Part shown: positions 35,328 to 43,284 of the stretch, in pieces
Numbering within the stretch: the first letter of the stretch is position 1
Layout of the letters: every line of letters starts with the position of its first letter
Source of the DNA: Sporomusa ovata DSM 2662
Lineage (GTDB): Bacteria; Bacillota; Negativicutes; Sporomusales; Sporomusaceae
Assembly: GCF_000445445.1 (NCBI RefSeq)
Contig: NZ_ASXP01000001.1
Span: 914,501-978,500 of the forward strand
DNA length: 64,000 nt
Reading direction: 5' to 3'
Notes under the pieces: generated by a model
Told to the model about the DNA's origin: nothing
Databases searched by the model: none
Seen by the model: the letters and a program-made list of their open reading frames with translations, nothing else
Position numbers and translations under genes: made by a program

Positions 35328-36387
35328 AAATCATAAGCTTGCTGTTGATCCGTATCTTTTATGCTTCCAAACTCCGTGTGAGTCAGCTGATCAAATAAAT
35401 GGATTTATAGATCGATTACTTGGTTGGAGTAGCCTATCACGTAATAAAGATATGCACGTTCTAGTATCAGATAAAACGCGTATTGCACTTATTGATGATG
35501 GTGATTATCCGGAGCAGCATAATTTAAGAGCCGCAATGAGAGCTTTCAACTATGATGCCGCAGACCCCGAGACTGTTTGTCGTGTTCTACAAAATATTCT
35601 GGACACGACACCTTCTCTGGAAGAGTATTTGGGTGTTGAAGATGTTCTAATTGACGAAACGAAGACGAAGATCAACCCAAATTTTCTGTGCGATAGATTA
35701 ACGGGCAAAAAAAAGCGGGCATTTATTGAGATGCTCGCAATATTGTCTTTATTTCGGGTAGTGATCGACCCCGAAAATATTAAGGCTATGTATGTGACAT
35801 CAGCAACAAGGCAAGATAACTTTTGTGAAAACTTAGATGTAACGGTTGAAATAGAGCTTCATGATTGCTCGATTGTCAATGGGAAGCTATCCCAACCGTT
35901 GCCGATAGGTTTACAAGATCAAATCCCTTTTATGTGGAGCTATAATGGGCTAATGCAGCACTTGGGTATTTGCGCTATTTGGCAAGAGGCGGATTCTGCA
36001 GAGTATGCAATAGAAGCAATAGAGCTGAGTATACGCGAGCTTGCAAGTAGTGGTCTTGATGAAAGCGGAAGACGTGCTTACCGTTTGGGGAATTACTTTT
36101 TAGAGTCCGCAAAACAATGGGGCTTTTTCAACCGAACTGATTACGCTATGCTTCTCGTAGAATCGTGTGCACGGATTGTGCTCGATGCTCCCAAAAATCC
36201 CATTAAACCATTTCGGGTTAGTTCGACATCGTCAGAGCAACGAGTTCGTAGTGATGATGGTGCGCTCGCATTTAGAACGCATCTATCAAAATCGGGAGTG
36301 GGATTCCGACTTATGCTCTGGCAGTTACCGGATGACACGATTGAATTTGCTAATGTTGGCGACAAAGACGAATTGATAATTCTATGA
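35320..36387 (+). CDS. Unrecognised protein paired with the DUF3696-type ATPase
   Basis: 355 residues from the ATG at 35320, whose first codons overlap the ATPase stop; TCCGGAG precedes it. I recognise no family. Visible features are SDKTRIALIDDGDY near residue 50, LIDETKTKINPNFLCDRL near residues 110-127, and a run of acidic and aromatic residues. There is no membrane segment. Tight coupling to the ATPase suggests a two-protein module such as ATPase plus effector nuclease, but no nuclease motif can be claimed. An Asp-rich pattern (LIDDGD, LIDE) might be metal-binding. Confidence 0.55.
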   Translation: MSENHKLAVDPYLLCFQTPCESADQINGFIDRLLGWSSLSRNKDMHVLVSDKTRIALIDDGDYPEQHNLRAAMRAFNYDAADPETVCRVLQNILDTTPSLEEYLGVEDVLIDETKTKINPNFLCDRLTGKKKRAFIEMLAILSLFRVVIDPENIKAMYVTSATRQDNFCENLDVTVEIELHDCSIVNGKLSQPLPIGLQDQIPFMWSYNGLMQHLGICAIWQEADSAEYAIEAIELSIRELASSGLDESGRRAYRLGNYFLESAKQWGFFNRTDYAMLLVESCARIVLDAPKNPIKPFRVSSTSSEQRVRSDDGALAFRTHLSKSGVGFRLMLWQLPDDTIEFANVGDKDELIIL

Positions 36388-36525
36388 GACAGGGAAAGCT
36401 GCTATCATGAGTCGGCATTTGTAGATTGTTGCGTTAGACAGGGTGTTATGAAGTAGCATATGCAACAGTCGTAATTATATTATCCTATTTGATTTTGGTA
36501 CTGTTGAAATGTGCGGAGGGTACGC

Positions 36526-38547
36526 ATGACTAATTGGCGAGATCCTATATTAAAAGAGTTCATTCCTCAAGTTGCTCCACTGACTATCGTGGCTGATCCT
36601 GATGGGCTCCTGCTCGAAGAAGGGGTCTTAGCGGGCATCCGTGAGCGAGGTTTTGAGTTGATCCCTTTCGAGGATCCGGTCGAATTTCGTTTCGCATACG
36701 AATCTATTTTTCGATCTCGCTGGGACCAGGGAGAGTATCTCGATTTAGTATTGACTCTCAGTTGCACGGATAGTGAATTAGAGGCATTGCCCTATGATTT
36801 AATACAGGTAGGGCGCAAGATAGCATTTCATCTTGCTGATAGTTTTCCAAACCTCAGTTATCCCGTGTTAAAGCTGCTCGACCGTGGAGATTTGGACATT
36901 TTATATGAGGCACATCAGCGGTATACGTCCGAGCGGTTGGGTGATAATGCTACCAAAGATTTCGTTCTTCGCCATGTTTTTGAGCTCGCTCCTGAGATGA
37001 TCAAGCAGCCAGCGGACATGTTGCGGATACTGCTGAGGCGTCACTTCCGAGGCCTTCATATTCCTCTAAGCTTTGATGAGCGCTTTATGCATCTTTTACG
37101 CCAAAATGAAATGTTTGACGAATGGCCGCTGGAAATAATACTAAGAGATCGTACAGCTTTTTTTCTCTTTTTGCAAGAGCGTTGGTCGAAGTTTTTGGAT
37201 CGCGCTAGCAGCCGGGGTATCAAGGAAGAAACTAACTCTTATAGCCTAACAATTCCAGGGCCTGTCGACATACCTTTTGACCATCAGGATGTTCGTGTTT
37301 ATATGGATAATCTTTTTGCTGAAGGGTTATTACATGCTGTTGCGCATAGCAATTTTGCTGGCTTGGCAACGACATGGATGAATATAGGCATTCAAACCGA
37401 TCCGTTTGGAGATCGGACGAAGCGCATAAATAAGTTGATGGCAACTTTGCAATCATCACTTCCAAGCGAATCTTCCAGATATGGAGACTGGATTCGATTC
37501 GCACAGGGGTGGGCGGAACTTTTATTGTTAGTAAATGAACAACCAGATGATATTTTTGAACGATCAGACAAGTGCTTGAAAGACTTGCAGTTACATCTAG
37601 ATGCCAGCTTTACAGGTTGGTTATCTCACCGCTACTCAGGACTTATCAATTTGCCGCCTCTTCCGCCTGTTATGCTCCACCATGTGCCGCGTTTAATTTC
37701 TCGACAGCTTTTGGGAGATTCTAAAGTTAAGATTGCCCTAATTGTAGTAGATGGTTTGGCTATGGATCAGTGGCTGGTTCTTCGTGATGTGATTAAAGAA
37801 AAACAACCAGAGTTTGAGTTTAATGAACAAGCGGTTTTTGCATGGATTCCGTCATTGACGTCAATTTCACGCCAGGCAATATTTGCGGGCAAGGCGCCGT
37901 TCTTCTTCCCAAACAGTATTCAGACTACGGATAAAGAAGCGGTTCTGTGGACGCAATTTTGGGCAGATCAAGGTTTGGTTCCCCATGAAGTGCTATATCG
38001 TAAGGGGTTAGGTGACAGGGGCCTCGAAGACCTCGAGGAAGAGCTTTCACACCCTAAATTAAGAGTTGCGGGATTGATCGTGGACAAAGTTGATAAAATT
38101 ATGCATGGGATGGAAATGGGGACCGCGGGGATGCATAACCAAGTGCGTCAATGGGGTCGGCAAGGCGTTTTACTTAAACTATTTGAGTTATTGCTAGATA
38201 AAGGCTTTATGGTTTATCTAACTTCTGATCACGGAAATATTGAAGCTAGCGGATGTGGTCGCCCAATAGAAGGCGCTATTGCTGACTTAAGAGGTGAGCG
38301 AGTTCGTATCTATTCCGATCCAATGTTGCGGAGTCAGATAAGGCAGAAGTTCCCAGCGACGCAAGAATGGGAACCAATAGGACTGCCTAGTAGTTGCCTG
38401 GCGCTTATTGCGCCGTCGCGTCAAGCTTTTATTAATGAAGGCCAACATATTGTAAGTCATGGTGGCATTTCCATCGAAGAAATTATTGTTCCTTTAATTC
38501 ACATCAGGAGGAGAGAGAAATGGGTGTCACTCGATACACGCAAATAG
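36526..38547 (+). CDS. pglZ: BREX phosphatase-superfamily protein PglZ
   Basis: 673 residues. The C-terminal half is a PglZ domain of the alkaline phosphatase superfamily: IALIVVDGLAMDQW near residue 406, SITSISRQAIFAGK-like helix near 445, VDKVDKIMHG near 522, LTSDHGNIEASG near 565 and IVSHGGISIEEIIVPL near the end. The Asp/His residues are the metal-binding set of that superfamily. PglZ is the hallmark of BREX and Pgl systems. The ATG at 36526 follows GCGGAGGG. It starts 138 bases after the unknown gene, a gap without features, and its 3' end overlaps the next gene by 28 bases. Confidence 0.92.
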   Translation: MTNWRDPILKEFIPQVAPLTIVADPDGLLLEEGVLAGIRERGFELIPFEDPVEFRFAYESIFRSRWDQGEYLDLVLTLSCTDSELEALPYDLIQVGRKIAFHLADSFPNLSYPVLKLLDRGDLDILYEAHQRYTSERLGDNATKDFVLRHVFELAPEMIKQPADMLRILLRRHFRGLHIPLSFDERFMHLLRQNEMFDEWPLEIILRDRTAFFLFLQERWSKFLDRASSRGIKEETNSYSLTIPGPVDIPFDHQDVRVYMDNLFAEGLLHAVAHSNFAGLATTWMNIGIQTDPFGDRTKRINKLMATLQSSLPSESSRYGDWIRFAQGWAELLLLVNEQPDDIFERSDKCLKDLQLHLDASFTGWLSHRYSGLINLPPLPPVMLHHVPRLISRQLLGDSKVKIALIVVDGLAMDQWLVLRDVIKEKQPEFEFNEQAVFAWIPSLTSISRQAIFAGKAPFFFPNSIQTTDKEAVLWTQFWADQGLVPHEVLYRKGLGDRGLEDLEEELSHPKLRVAGLIVDKVDKIMHGMEMGTAGMHNQVRQWGRQGVLLKLFELLLDKGFMVYLTSDHGNIEASGCGRPIEGAIADLRGERVRIYSDPMLRSQIRQKFPATQEWEPIGLPSSCLALIAPSRQAFINEGQHIVSHGGISIEEIIVPLIHIRRREKWVSLDTRK

Positions 38548-39281
38548 GTCTTGATCGTTTGATACGTCTGGAGTGGCTTGATAAGACGGCGGACTTAGTT
38601 TTAGCAGGTAATTCTGCGCAAGACATTAAAGTGAGGCTGCAAGAAGATTTGCAGGCTTCCTTCGTTTCAGCAAATACAGAGGTACGCGGTTCAATAGATA
38701 AAACGATTACCATTTTGATGAAAGTGTGGCTTAACGTTCCGGCGGACCTTAAGCTTTTGCAAGTCGATGGTATCGATTTACTGAAGAACATACCGAGGCA
38801 AGATCATCTTGCAATTCACTGGGGAATGCTTATGGCGGGATATCCTTTTTGGGCAAGTGTTGCTACTCAAACGGGACGACTTTTGAAACTCCAGGGAGCT
38901 GTGGTAGCAGCCCATGTTCAGCGACGAGTACGTGAACACTATGGCGAGCGGGAAACTGTTGCTCGCCGAGTGAGGTATGTTCTTCGGTCCTTTTTGGACT
39001 GGGGCGTTCTTAAGGAGACAGAGGAGCGGGGCGTTTATGATACGGGTCTTTCCTCACATCTCGACGAGCCCCGATTGATAGAATGGCTTATCAGAGCATC
39101 TCTTCATGCGAAGGAAAGTGGTTCGGCGTCTCTGAAGGATTTGATAAATAGTCCAAGTCTGTTTCCATTTTATCTCGCCCCTATTCAGGCCGAAAGAATA
39201 TCTGCAGAAACCGCGGAGATTGATATCTTGCGTCACGGGCTGGACGATGATTTAATTGTGTTGAAAAAAAGAAGAATATGA
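38520..39281 (+). CDS. BrxA-like protein closing the BREX cluster
   Basis: 253 residues, predicted soluble. The overlap with pglZ (28 bases) and the AGGAGGAGAGAG site show translational coupling. The C-terminal part (RRVRYVLRSFLDWGVLKETEE) looks like a winged-helix domain, and the middle (YPFWASVATQTGRLLKL) has the flavour of BrxA/DUF1819 proteins, the small partner that ends BREX type 3 operons. Sequence similarity is not clear-cut, so the name rests partly on its position. Confidence 0.5.
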   Translation: MGVTRYTQIGLDRLIRLEWLDKTADLVLAGNSAQDIKVRLQEDLQASFVSANTEVRGSIDKTITILMKVWLNVPADLKLLQVDGIDLLKNIPRQDHLAIHWGMLMAGYPFWASVATQTGRLLKLQGAVVAAHVQRRVREHYGERETVARRVRYVLRSFLDWGVLKETEERGVYDTGLSSHLDEPRLIEWLIRASLHAKESGSASLKDLINSPSLFPFYLAPIQAERISAETAEIDILRHGLDDDLIVLKKRRI

Positions 39282-39407
39282 GGCAGGGGCGGCGGGACGT
39301 GCTGAGTTTTTTGGTGACAGGAAGATAATATCTAGGTCGTTTTAAACTACGAGTAAGCTATGGTTGAATGTAAAGATCTGCTGGCGATTGGCAATAGGGG
39401 ATTAATT

Positions 39408-40157
39408 ATGGCTGATAATTTTGTAAACGGAGTGTTTTTAGAAGAATGTAAGCATCGTTTTCTTTGTAAGGTTGATGTGAACGGGCAAGAAGAATTATGT
39501 TATATTGCAAGTTCGTCTAAGCTTGCTCATTTTATTGATCTAACAGGTAGGGAAGTTCTCTTGACACCAAATACCAATAAAAGCAAAACGAGGTATACGA
39601 TACATGCTGTTAAAACTAGCGCCGGGTATATTTTGCTTAACCTGGCATTTGTAAACAAGATTTTACAAAAGGAATTTAATAAATCGAAGAGCATCTATCA
39701 CGAAGCTCAAAACATAAGCGCCGAAAAAACATTGCCTGGAGAGTTGAAAGTTGACTTCTTAATCGATGGAAACCCTACAATTGTAGTTGAGGCAAAGGCG
39801 ATAATATCTGGAACAACAATAGCGTATGTACCAGCAATGAAAGTTAAGCGAGCAGTTGTGCAATTGACGAAATTAAACAAGTTGTTGCGCATGGGCTATT
39901 CTGTGCATTACTATTTTGTCTTATTAAGTCCTACACTAGAGTGTCTACAACTGGACAAAGGAAATAAAGAGTTTTACCAAGAATTCACAAAATGCATTGA
40001 AAATGGTATGCGAGTGTTTGTTTATAAAACAGTCTGGAAAGAAAATGAAGTTTCAGTAATGCACCAGCCAATAATTGAATCGTCATTTATTACTGGAATT
40101 GGTCCAAGTCTAAGAGGAAAAAACGCTAAGAGAATATTGTTGTCAACGCCGATTTGA
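39408..40157 (+). CDS. SfsA-like DNA/RNA nuclease
   Basis: 249 residues. The protein follows the SfsA layout, an N-terminal OB-like part (FLCKVDVNGQEELCYI, SSKLAHFIDLTGREVLL) and a C-terminal PD-(D/E)XK-like part (VDFLIDGNPTIVVEAKAI) with candidate catalytic Asp and the Glu-x-Lys pair. SfsA proteins were first linked to sugar fermentation in E. coli, and later work described nuclease activity. The ATG at 39408 follows AGGGG; an open frame from 39360 has no site. It lies 126 bases after the BREX cluster on the same strand, so it may be a cluster accessory or a separate passenger. Confidence 0.7.
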   Translation: MADNFVNGVFLEECKHRFLCKVDVNGQEELCYIASSSKLAHFIDLTGREVLLTPNTNKSKTRYTIHAVKTSAGYILLNLAFVNKILQKEFNKSKSIYHEAQNISAEKTLPGELKVDFLIDGNPTIVVEAKAIISGTTIAYVPAMKVKRAVVQLTKLNKLLRMGYSVHYYFVLLSPTLECLQLDKGNKEFYQEFTKCIENGMRVFVYKTVWKENEVSVMHQPIIESSFITGIGPSLRGKNAKRILLSTPI

Positions 40158-40194
40158 TTTTGCATAAAGGATGTGTGGCGATAGGTTACTGTTG

Positions 40195-40575
40195 TTTTTG
40201 CTCGAACATCGTGTTACTGACATGCTGTTTTGCTTCATATACTCCTTGCGCTCTTTAAGGCTGTAGCTGTCGCCTTTGATGTTGAGTGGTGTAGCACCCG
40301 GTCGAGTATGGCGGAAGCGATCGTGACCTCCGCGAAGATCTCATTCCATTGGGAAAAGGTCTTGTTCGAAGTAAAGATCGTCGATGCCTTCTCGTAGCGC
40401 CCGGCGATGAGCTGAAAGAAGAGGTTCGCTCCCTAAATATCCTTCGTCAGGTAGCCAATTTCGTTGATAATGAGCAGCCGATATCTACTAAAAATCTTCA
40501 ACTTGTCTTGCAGTCTGTTTTCAAAGTGAGCTTTCATGAGCTGCTCTATTGAGGGTGTGGCAATTGTTCTCCGCA
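40195..40575 (-). pseudogene. IS21-type IstB ATPase remnant
   Basis: The minus strand reads ahead with MKAHFENRLQDKLKIF, RYRLLIINEIGYLT, then a TAG in frame, then LFFQLIAGRYEK, TIFTSNKTFSQWNEIF, ILDRVLHH and, after a one-base frameshift, IKGDSYSLKERK. These are IstB C-terminal segments. The stop and the frameshift show that it is dead. No IstA gene or insertion-sequence ends are visible nearby. Confidence 0.75.
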
Positions 40576-40583
40576 TTATCCAT

Positions 40584-40630
40584 AAGTCGCCAATCCTAAA
40601 TTTAGGATTGGCGACTTGTCTTTTTTTTTG
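40584..40630 (+). terminator. Strong terminator ahead of the recombinase
   Basis: A 34-base perfect palindrome (AAGTCGCCAATCCTAAA at 40584-40600 and its complement at 40601-40617) followed by a long T run. It isolates the recombinase gene from transcription of the upstream cargo. Confidence 0.85.
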
Positions 40631-40657
40631 TTTATATTGCGGACGCTGTGTTATAAT
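40628..40657 (+). promoter_or_regulatory. Promoter of the serine recombinase
   Basis: TTGTTT (40628-40633), 18 bases, TATAAT (40652-40657) with a TG two bases ahead (extended -10). This looks like a housekeeping promoter. The mother-cell sigma-E promoter expected for spoIVCA in Bacillus was not seen. Medium support only. Confidence 0.45.
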
Positions 40658-40694
40658 AAATGGCAATATAGAACATGAGGGCTGGTGCAATAAA

Positions 40695-42452
40695 GTGAAG
40701 CAAACAAAAGATACAGGGGAACAGATTGCCATTTATTCCCGTAAATCTAAATTCACAGGTAAGGGCGAAAGTATAGAAAATCAAATCGAGCTTTGCAAAC
40801 AGTATATCTGTGCCCATTACCCCAATTGCAAAGACGAAGGTATCTTGATATATGAAGATGAAGGATTTTCGGGAGGCAATACGGAGCGTCCTCACTTTAA
40901 GAAAATGATGGCTGATGCAAGGGCAAATACCTTTTCTGCGATTGTCTGCTATCGCCTTGACCGCATAAGCCGTAACATAGGTGACTTTGCAAAGTTGATT
41001 GAGGAACTCGACGGCTTGAAAGTTTCCTTTATTTCTATTAAAGAACAATTTGATACTTCATCTCCTATGGGGAGAGCCATGATGTATATTTCCTCTGTAT
41101 TTTCGCAGCTAGAGCGTGAAACGATAGCTGAACGTATACGCGATAATATGCATGAGCTATCTAAAACCGGCCGCTGGCTTGGTGGTACATCGCCCACAGG
41201 GTATGAATCTGAACAAGTGGAGAATGTAACGATAGACGGTAAGACAAAAAAAGCCTGTAAGTTAAAACTCATTCCCGAAGAAGCAGAAATTGTTAAAGAG
41301 ATTTACAGAGTGTTCTTGGAGACAAATTCATTGACGAAAACGGAAACGTACTTTATTCAAAACGGTTATAAAACGAAAAATAACAAACTGTTTACACGCT
41401 TTGCTCTTCGTAATATCCTTACCAATCCGGTATATATGATTGCTGACGAGGATGCTTATGGTTACTTAATCGAAAATGAGGTAGATTTATTTGCCGGAAA
41501 AGAAAATTTTGACAACACGCATGGCGTTATGGCGTATAACCGTACCATTCAAAAAAAAGGAAAGGCTAACCAAGTACGCCCAATAGAAGAATGGATTGTG
41601 GCGATTGGGAAGCATACCGGTCTGATTAAAGGTGAGGAATGGATTCAGGTACAGGAATATTTGGAACAGAATCGGTCTAAGTCTTTCCGTAAACCCAGGA
41701 GCAACGTCGCGCTGCTTTCCGGTCTTTTATTTTGCACCTGTGGTGATTATATGCGTCCTAAACTAAGTCAACGGAAGGATGCACAAGGAGAGTTTATTTA
41801 TTCTTATCTTTGTGCCATGAAGGAAAAGAGCCGCTCTCATAACTGCAAAATGAAGAACGCCAACGGAAATATGCTTGATCGAGTTGTGTGTGAAGAAATA
41901 AAAAGACTTGGTGCAGACAGTTCAGAGTTTATCCGTCAGCTTGAACTTGGCAAAAAACAACTGGAAGGCAATCATGAAGAATATGACGATAATTTAGAAC
42001 GCCTGCGCGGTGTACTCGCGGAGAATGAAAAAGAGATTGCTGGGCTGGTATCGTCACTCTCCAAAGCGGCGGGTACATCAACAGAGGGTTATATCATTAA
42101 AGAAATTGACGAGCTGCACGGCAAGGGTGAAATAATGAGAAGCCGTATTGCTGAAATGGAAAGCCTTACAGCCAGTCATGCCCTTTCTAATATTGAGTTT
42201 GATATTATCCGTCAGATGCTCACAACCTTTAAGGATACGATAGACGATATGAGTGTTGATCAAAAACGCGCCGCCCTACGCACCTTTGTGAAAAAGGTGG
42301 TTTGGGACGGCGAGAATGTTCATGTGTATCTATTTGGCTCCGATGATAGCGGCGGTATTGAATTGCCGCAGGATGACTTCCTTTCGAAGAGCGGTGGACT
42401 GACTGAAATTGAGGAGAATACTGCTGAGCCGTTAGGTGAGAATAGCAAATGA
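40695..42452 (+). CDS. spoIVCA: Large serine recombinase of the sigK element (SpoIVCA type)
   Basis: 585 residues. The N-terminal resolvase domain has IAIYSRKS with the catalytic Ser near residue 14, plus CYRLDRISRN, FDTSSPMGRAM and LERETIAERI. A recombinase domain (GYRV-like FIQNGYKTK, RNILTNPVY), a zinc ribbon (LLFCTCGDY with a later Cys), and a C-terminal coiled coil follow. It should excise the element from sigK in the mother cell. The frame is open from 40536, but upstream sequence carries the promoter. GTG at 40695 starts VKQTKDTGEQIAIYS. Its TGA stop (42450-42452) lies across the right attachment core. Confidence 0.92.
   Translation: MKQTKDTGEQIAIYSRKSKFTGKGESIENQIELCKQYICAHYPNCKDEGILIYEDEGFSGGNTERPHFKKMMADARANTFSAIVCYRLDRISRNIGDFAKLIEELDGLKVSFISIKEQFDTSSPMGRAMMYISSVFSQLERETIAERIRDNMHELSKTGRWLGGTSPTGYESEQVENVTIDGKTKKACKLKLIPEEAEIVKEIYRVFLETNSLTKTETYFIQNGYKTKNNKLFTRFALRNILTNPVYMIADEDAYGYLIENEVDLFAGKENFDNTHGVMAYNRTIQKKGKANQVRPIEEWIVAIGKHTGLIKGEEWIQVQEYLEQNRSKSFRKPRSNVALLSGLLFCTCGDYMRPKLSQRKDAQGEFIYSYLCAMKEKSRSHNCKMKNANGNMLDRVVCEEIKRLGADSSEFIRQLELGKKQLEGNHEEYDDNLERLRGVLAENEKEIAGLVSSLSKAAGTSTEGYIIKEIDELHGKGEIMRSRIAEMESLTASHALSNIEFDIIRQMLTTFKDTIDDMSVDQKRAALRTFVKKVVWDGENVHVYLFGSDDSGGIELPQDDFLSKSGGLTEIEENTAEPLGENSK
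42448..42451 (+). other. Right attachment core of the sigK intervening element
   Basis: AATG at 42448-42451 matches the left core at 17214-17217. To the right the sigK frame continues as GAA ATA CTC ATG. The recombinase stop codon TGA uses the last two bases of this core and the first base of sigK sequence. Confidence 0.75.
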
Positions 42453-42822
42453 AATACTCATGCACCTGAGAAGCACCCGGCGCATTCGCACAGAAGTAAG
42501 TTTGTATGATCCAATTGGGGTCGACAAAGAAGGCAATGAGATAACTTTAATTGATGTATTGGGTACAGCTCCTGATATTGTGGGTGAAGCGGTAGAAAGT
42601 TTATGTGAGCAGGAAAGATTGACCCGTGAAATCCATCGTCTGACAGCCCGGGAAAAATGGGTGCTTGAAATGCGTTTTGGTTTGCCTGACGGCAGACGAA
42701 AAACCCAGCGCGATATTGCCAAAATATTAGGGATTTCTCGCAGCTATGTTAGTAGAATAGAAAAACACGCTATTACCAAGCTAGGGAAGACACTGTCTGC
42801 AAATGATACTACACCTAAATAG
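42451..42822 (+). CDS. sigK: RNA polymerase sigma-K factor, 3' part (interrupted)
   Basis: 124 residues from EILMHLRSTRRIRTEVSLYDPIG through LIDVL to the region 4 helix-turn-helix KTQRDIAKILGISRSYVSRIEKHA. It has no start of its own and is meant to follow codon 114 of the 5' part; the in-frame GTG at 42436 is inside the recombinase gene. The sequence aligns with the C-terminal half of Bacillus sigma-K. A shortened near-copy of its last 288 bases sits at 47408-47689. Confidence 0.93.
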   Translation, partial: EILMHLRSTRRIRTEVSLYDPIGVDKEGNEITLIDVLGTAPDIVGEAVESLCEQERLTREIHRLTAREKWVLEMRFGLPDGRRKTQRDIAKILGISRSYVSRIEKHAITKLGKTLSANDTTPK

Positions 42823-43284
42823 ATCTGTAGGCTAATGAAGTCATAAAAAAGCAGGAAAAGGGGCGTATGGATGCCTTATAAAACAAGGAGTGGCAAGAAT
42901 AAAACCTGGCACAGGTGGTCGCACTCTTCGAAACTCCCGTAACCCCCCGGCCTTTGCCGGAAAAAGAGTTCCGCAGGAGAAAAGCCGAGCGGTATTCCGT
43001 TAAAAAATCCGTACTGTTTGAGCGTAGCGAGTTTACGGATTTTAGGAATATCGCCTGGCTTTTCAGGTTTTGGACGCTTGGGGTCTAGACCTTTTGTTAT
43101 TTTACTATGAAAACATCTCCTATGTATCAAAAAAAAGGGCGCACAAATATAATAGCAACCTCTACGAAGTAAATTGCGAGGGCATAGAATATATGCAAAA
43201 GGTACATTATAGGCTCATAATATTCCGGTAAATCGTTTAGCCTGAAGGATGTGCAAAGAAGGAATTGCCAAAGGAGAGAAATCA
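42823..43284. other. 462-base stretch without an intact gene, probable mobile-element debris
   Basis: No credible frame with a ribosome binding site until the rph start. The composition (CGGCCTTTGCCGG hairpin, and AAGCCGAGCG and ATTTTAGGAATATCGCC-like text) resembles the non-coding ends of integrative elements, but no end or repeat could be fixed. It begins directly after the sigK stop codon. Confidence 0.4.

Larger units (their letters stand above)
17218..42451 (+). mobile_element. sigK-intervening (skin-type) element, about 25.2 kb
   Basis: The element splits sigK at the conserved CIEN/EILM position and brings its own large serine recombinase at the right end, the arrangement known from Bacillus and Clostridioides skin elements. 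Its content is accessory: XRE, ArsR and MarR regulators, two Fic proteins, an AlbA_2-type ATPase, an MBL hydrolase, an HD protein, a DUF4143 ATPase remnant, a BREX type 3-like cluster, an SfsA-like nuclease and an IS21 istB remnant. Few phage structural genes are visible, so it is either a heavily remodelled prophage or a defence island captured by the recombinase. Excision during sporulation is inferred from the architecture. Confidence 0.9.

Noticed and set aside
40433..40732. Minus-strand 99-codon frame as a functional gene
   Set aside because: It is the middle of a decayed IstB gene with a stop codon and a frameshift.
17218..42451. The inserted element as an ordinary intact prophage
   Set aside because: No capsid, tail, terminase or lysis genes were recognised; only the recombinase and accessory genes.
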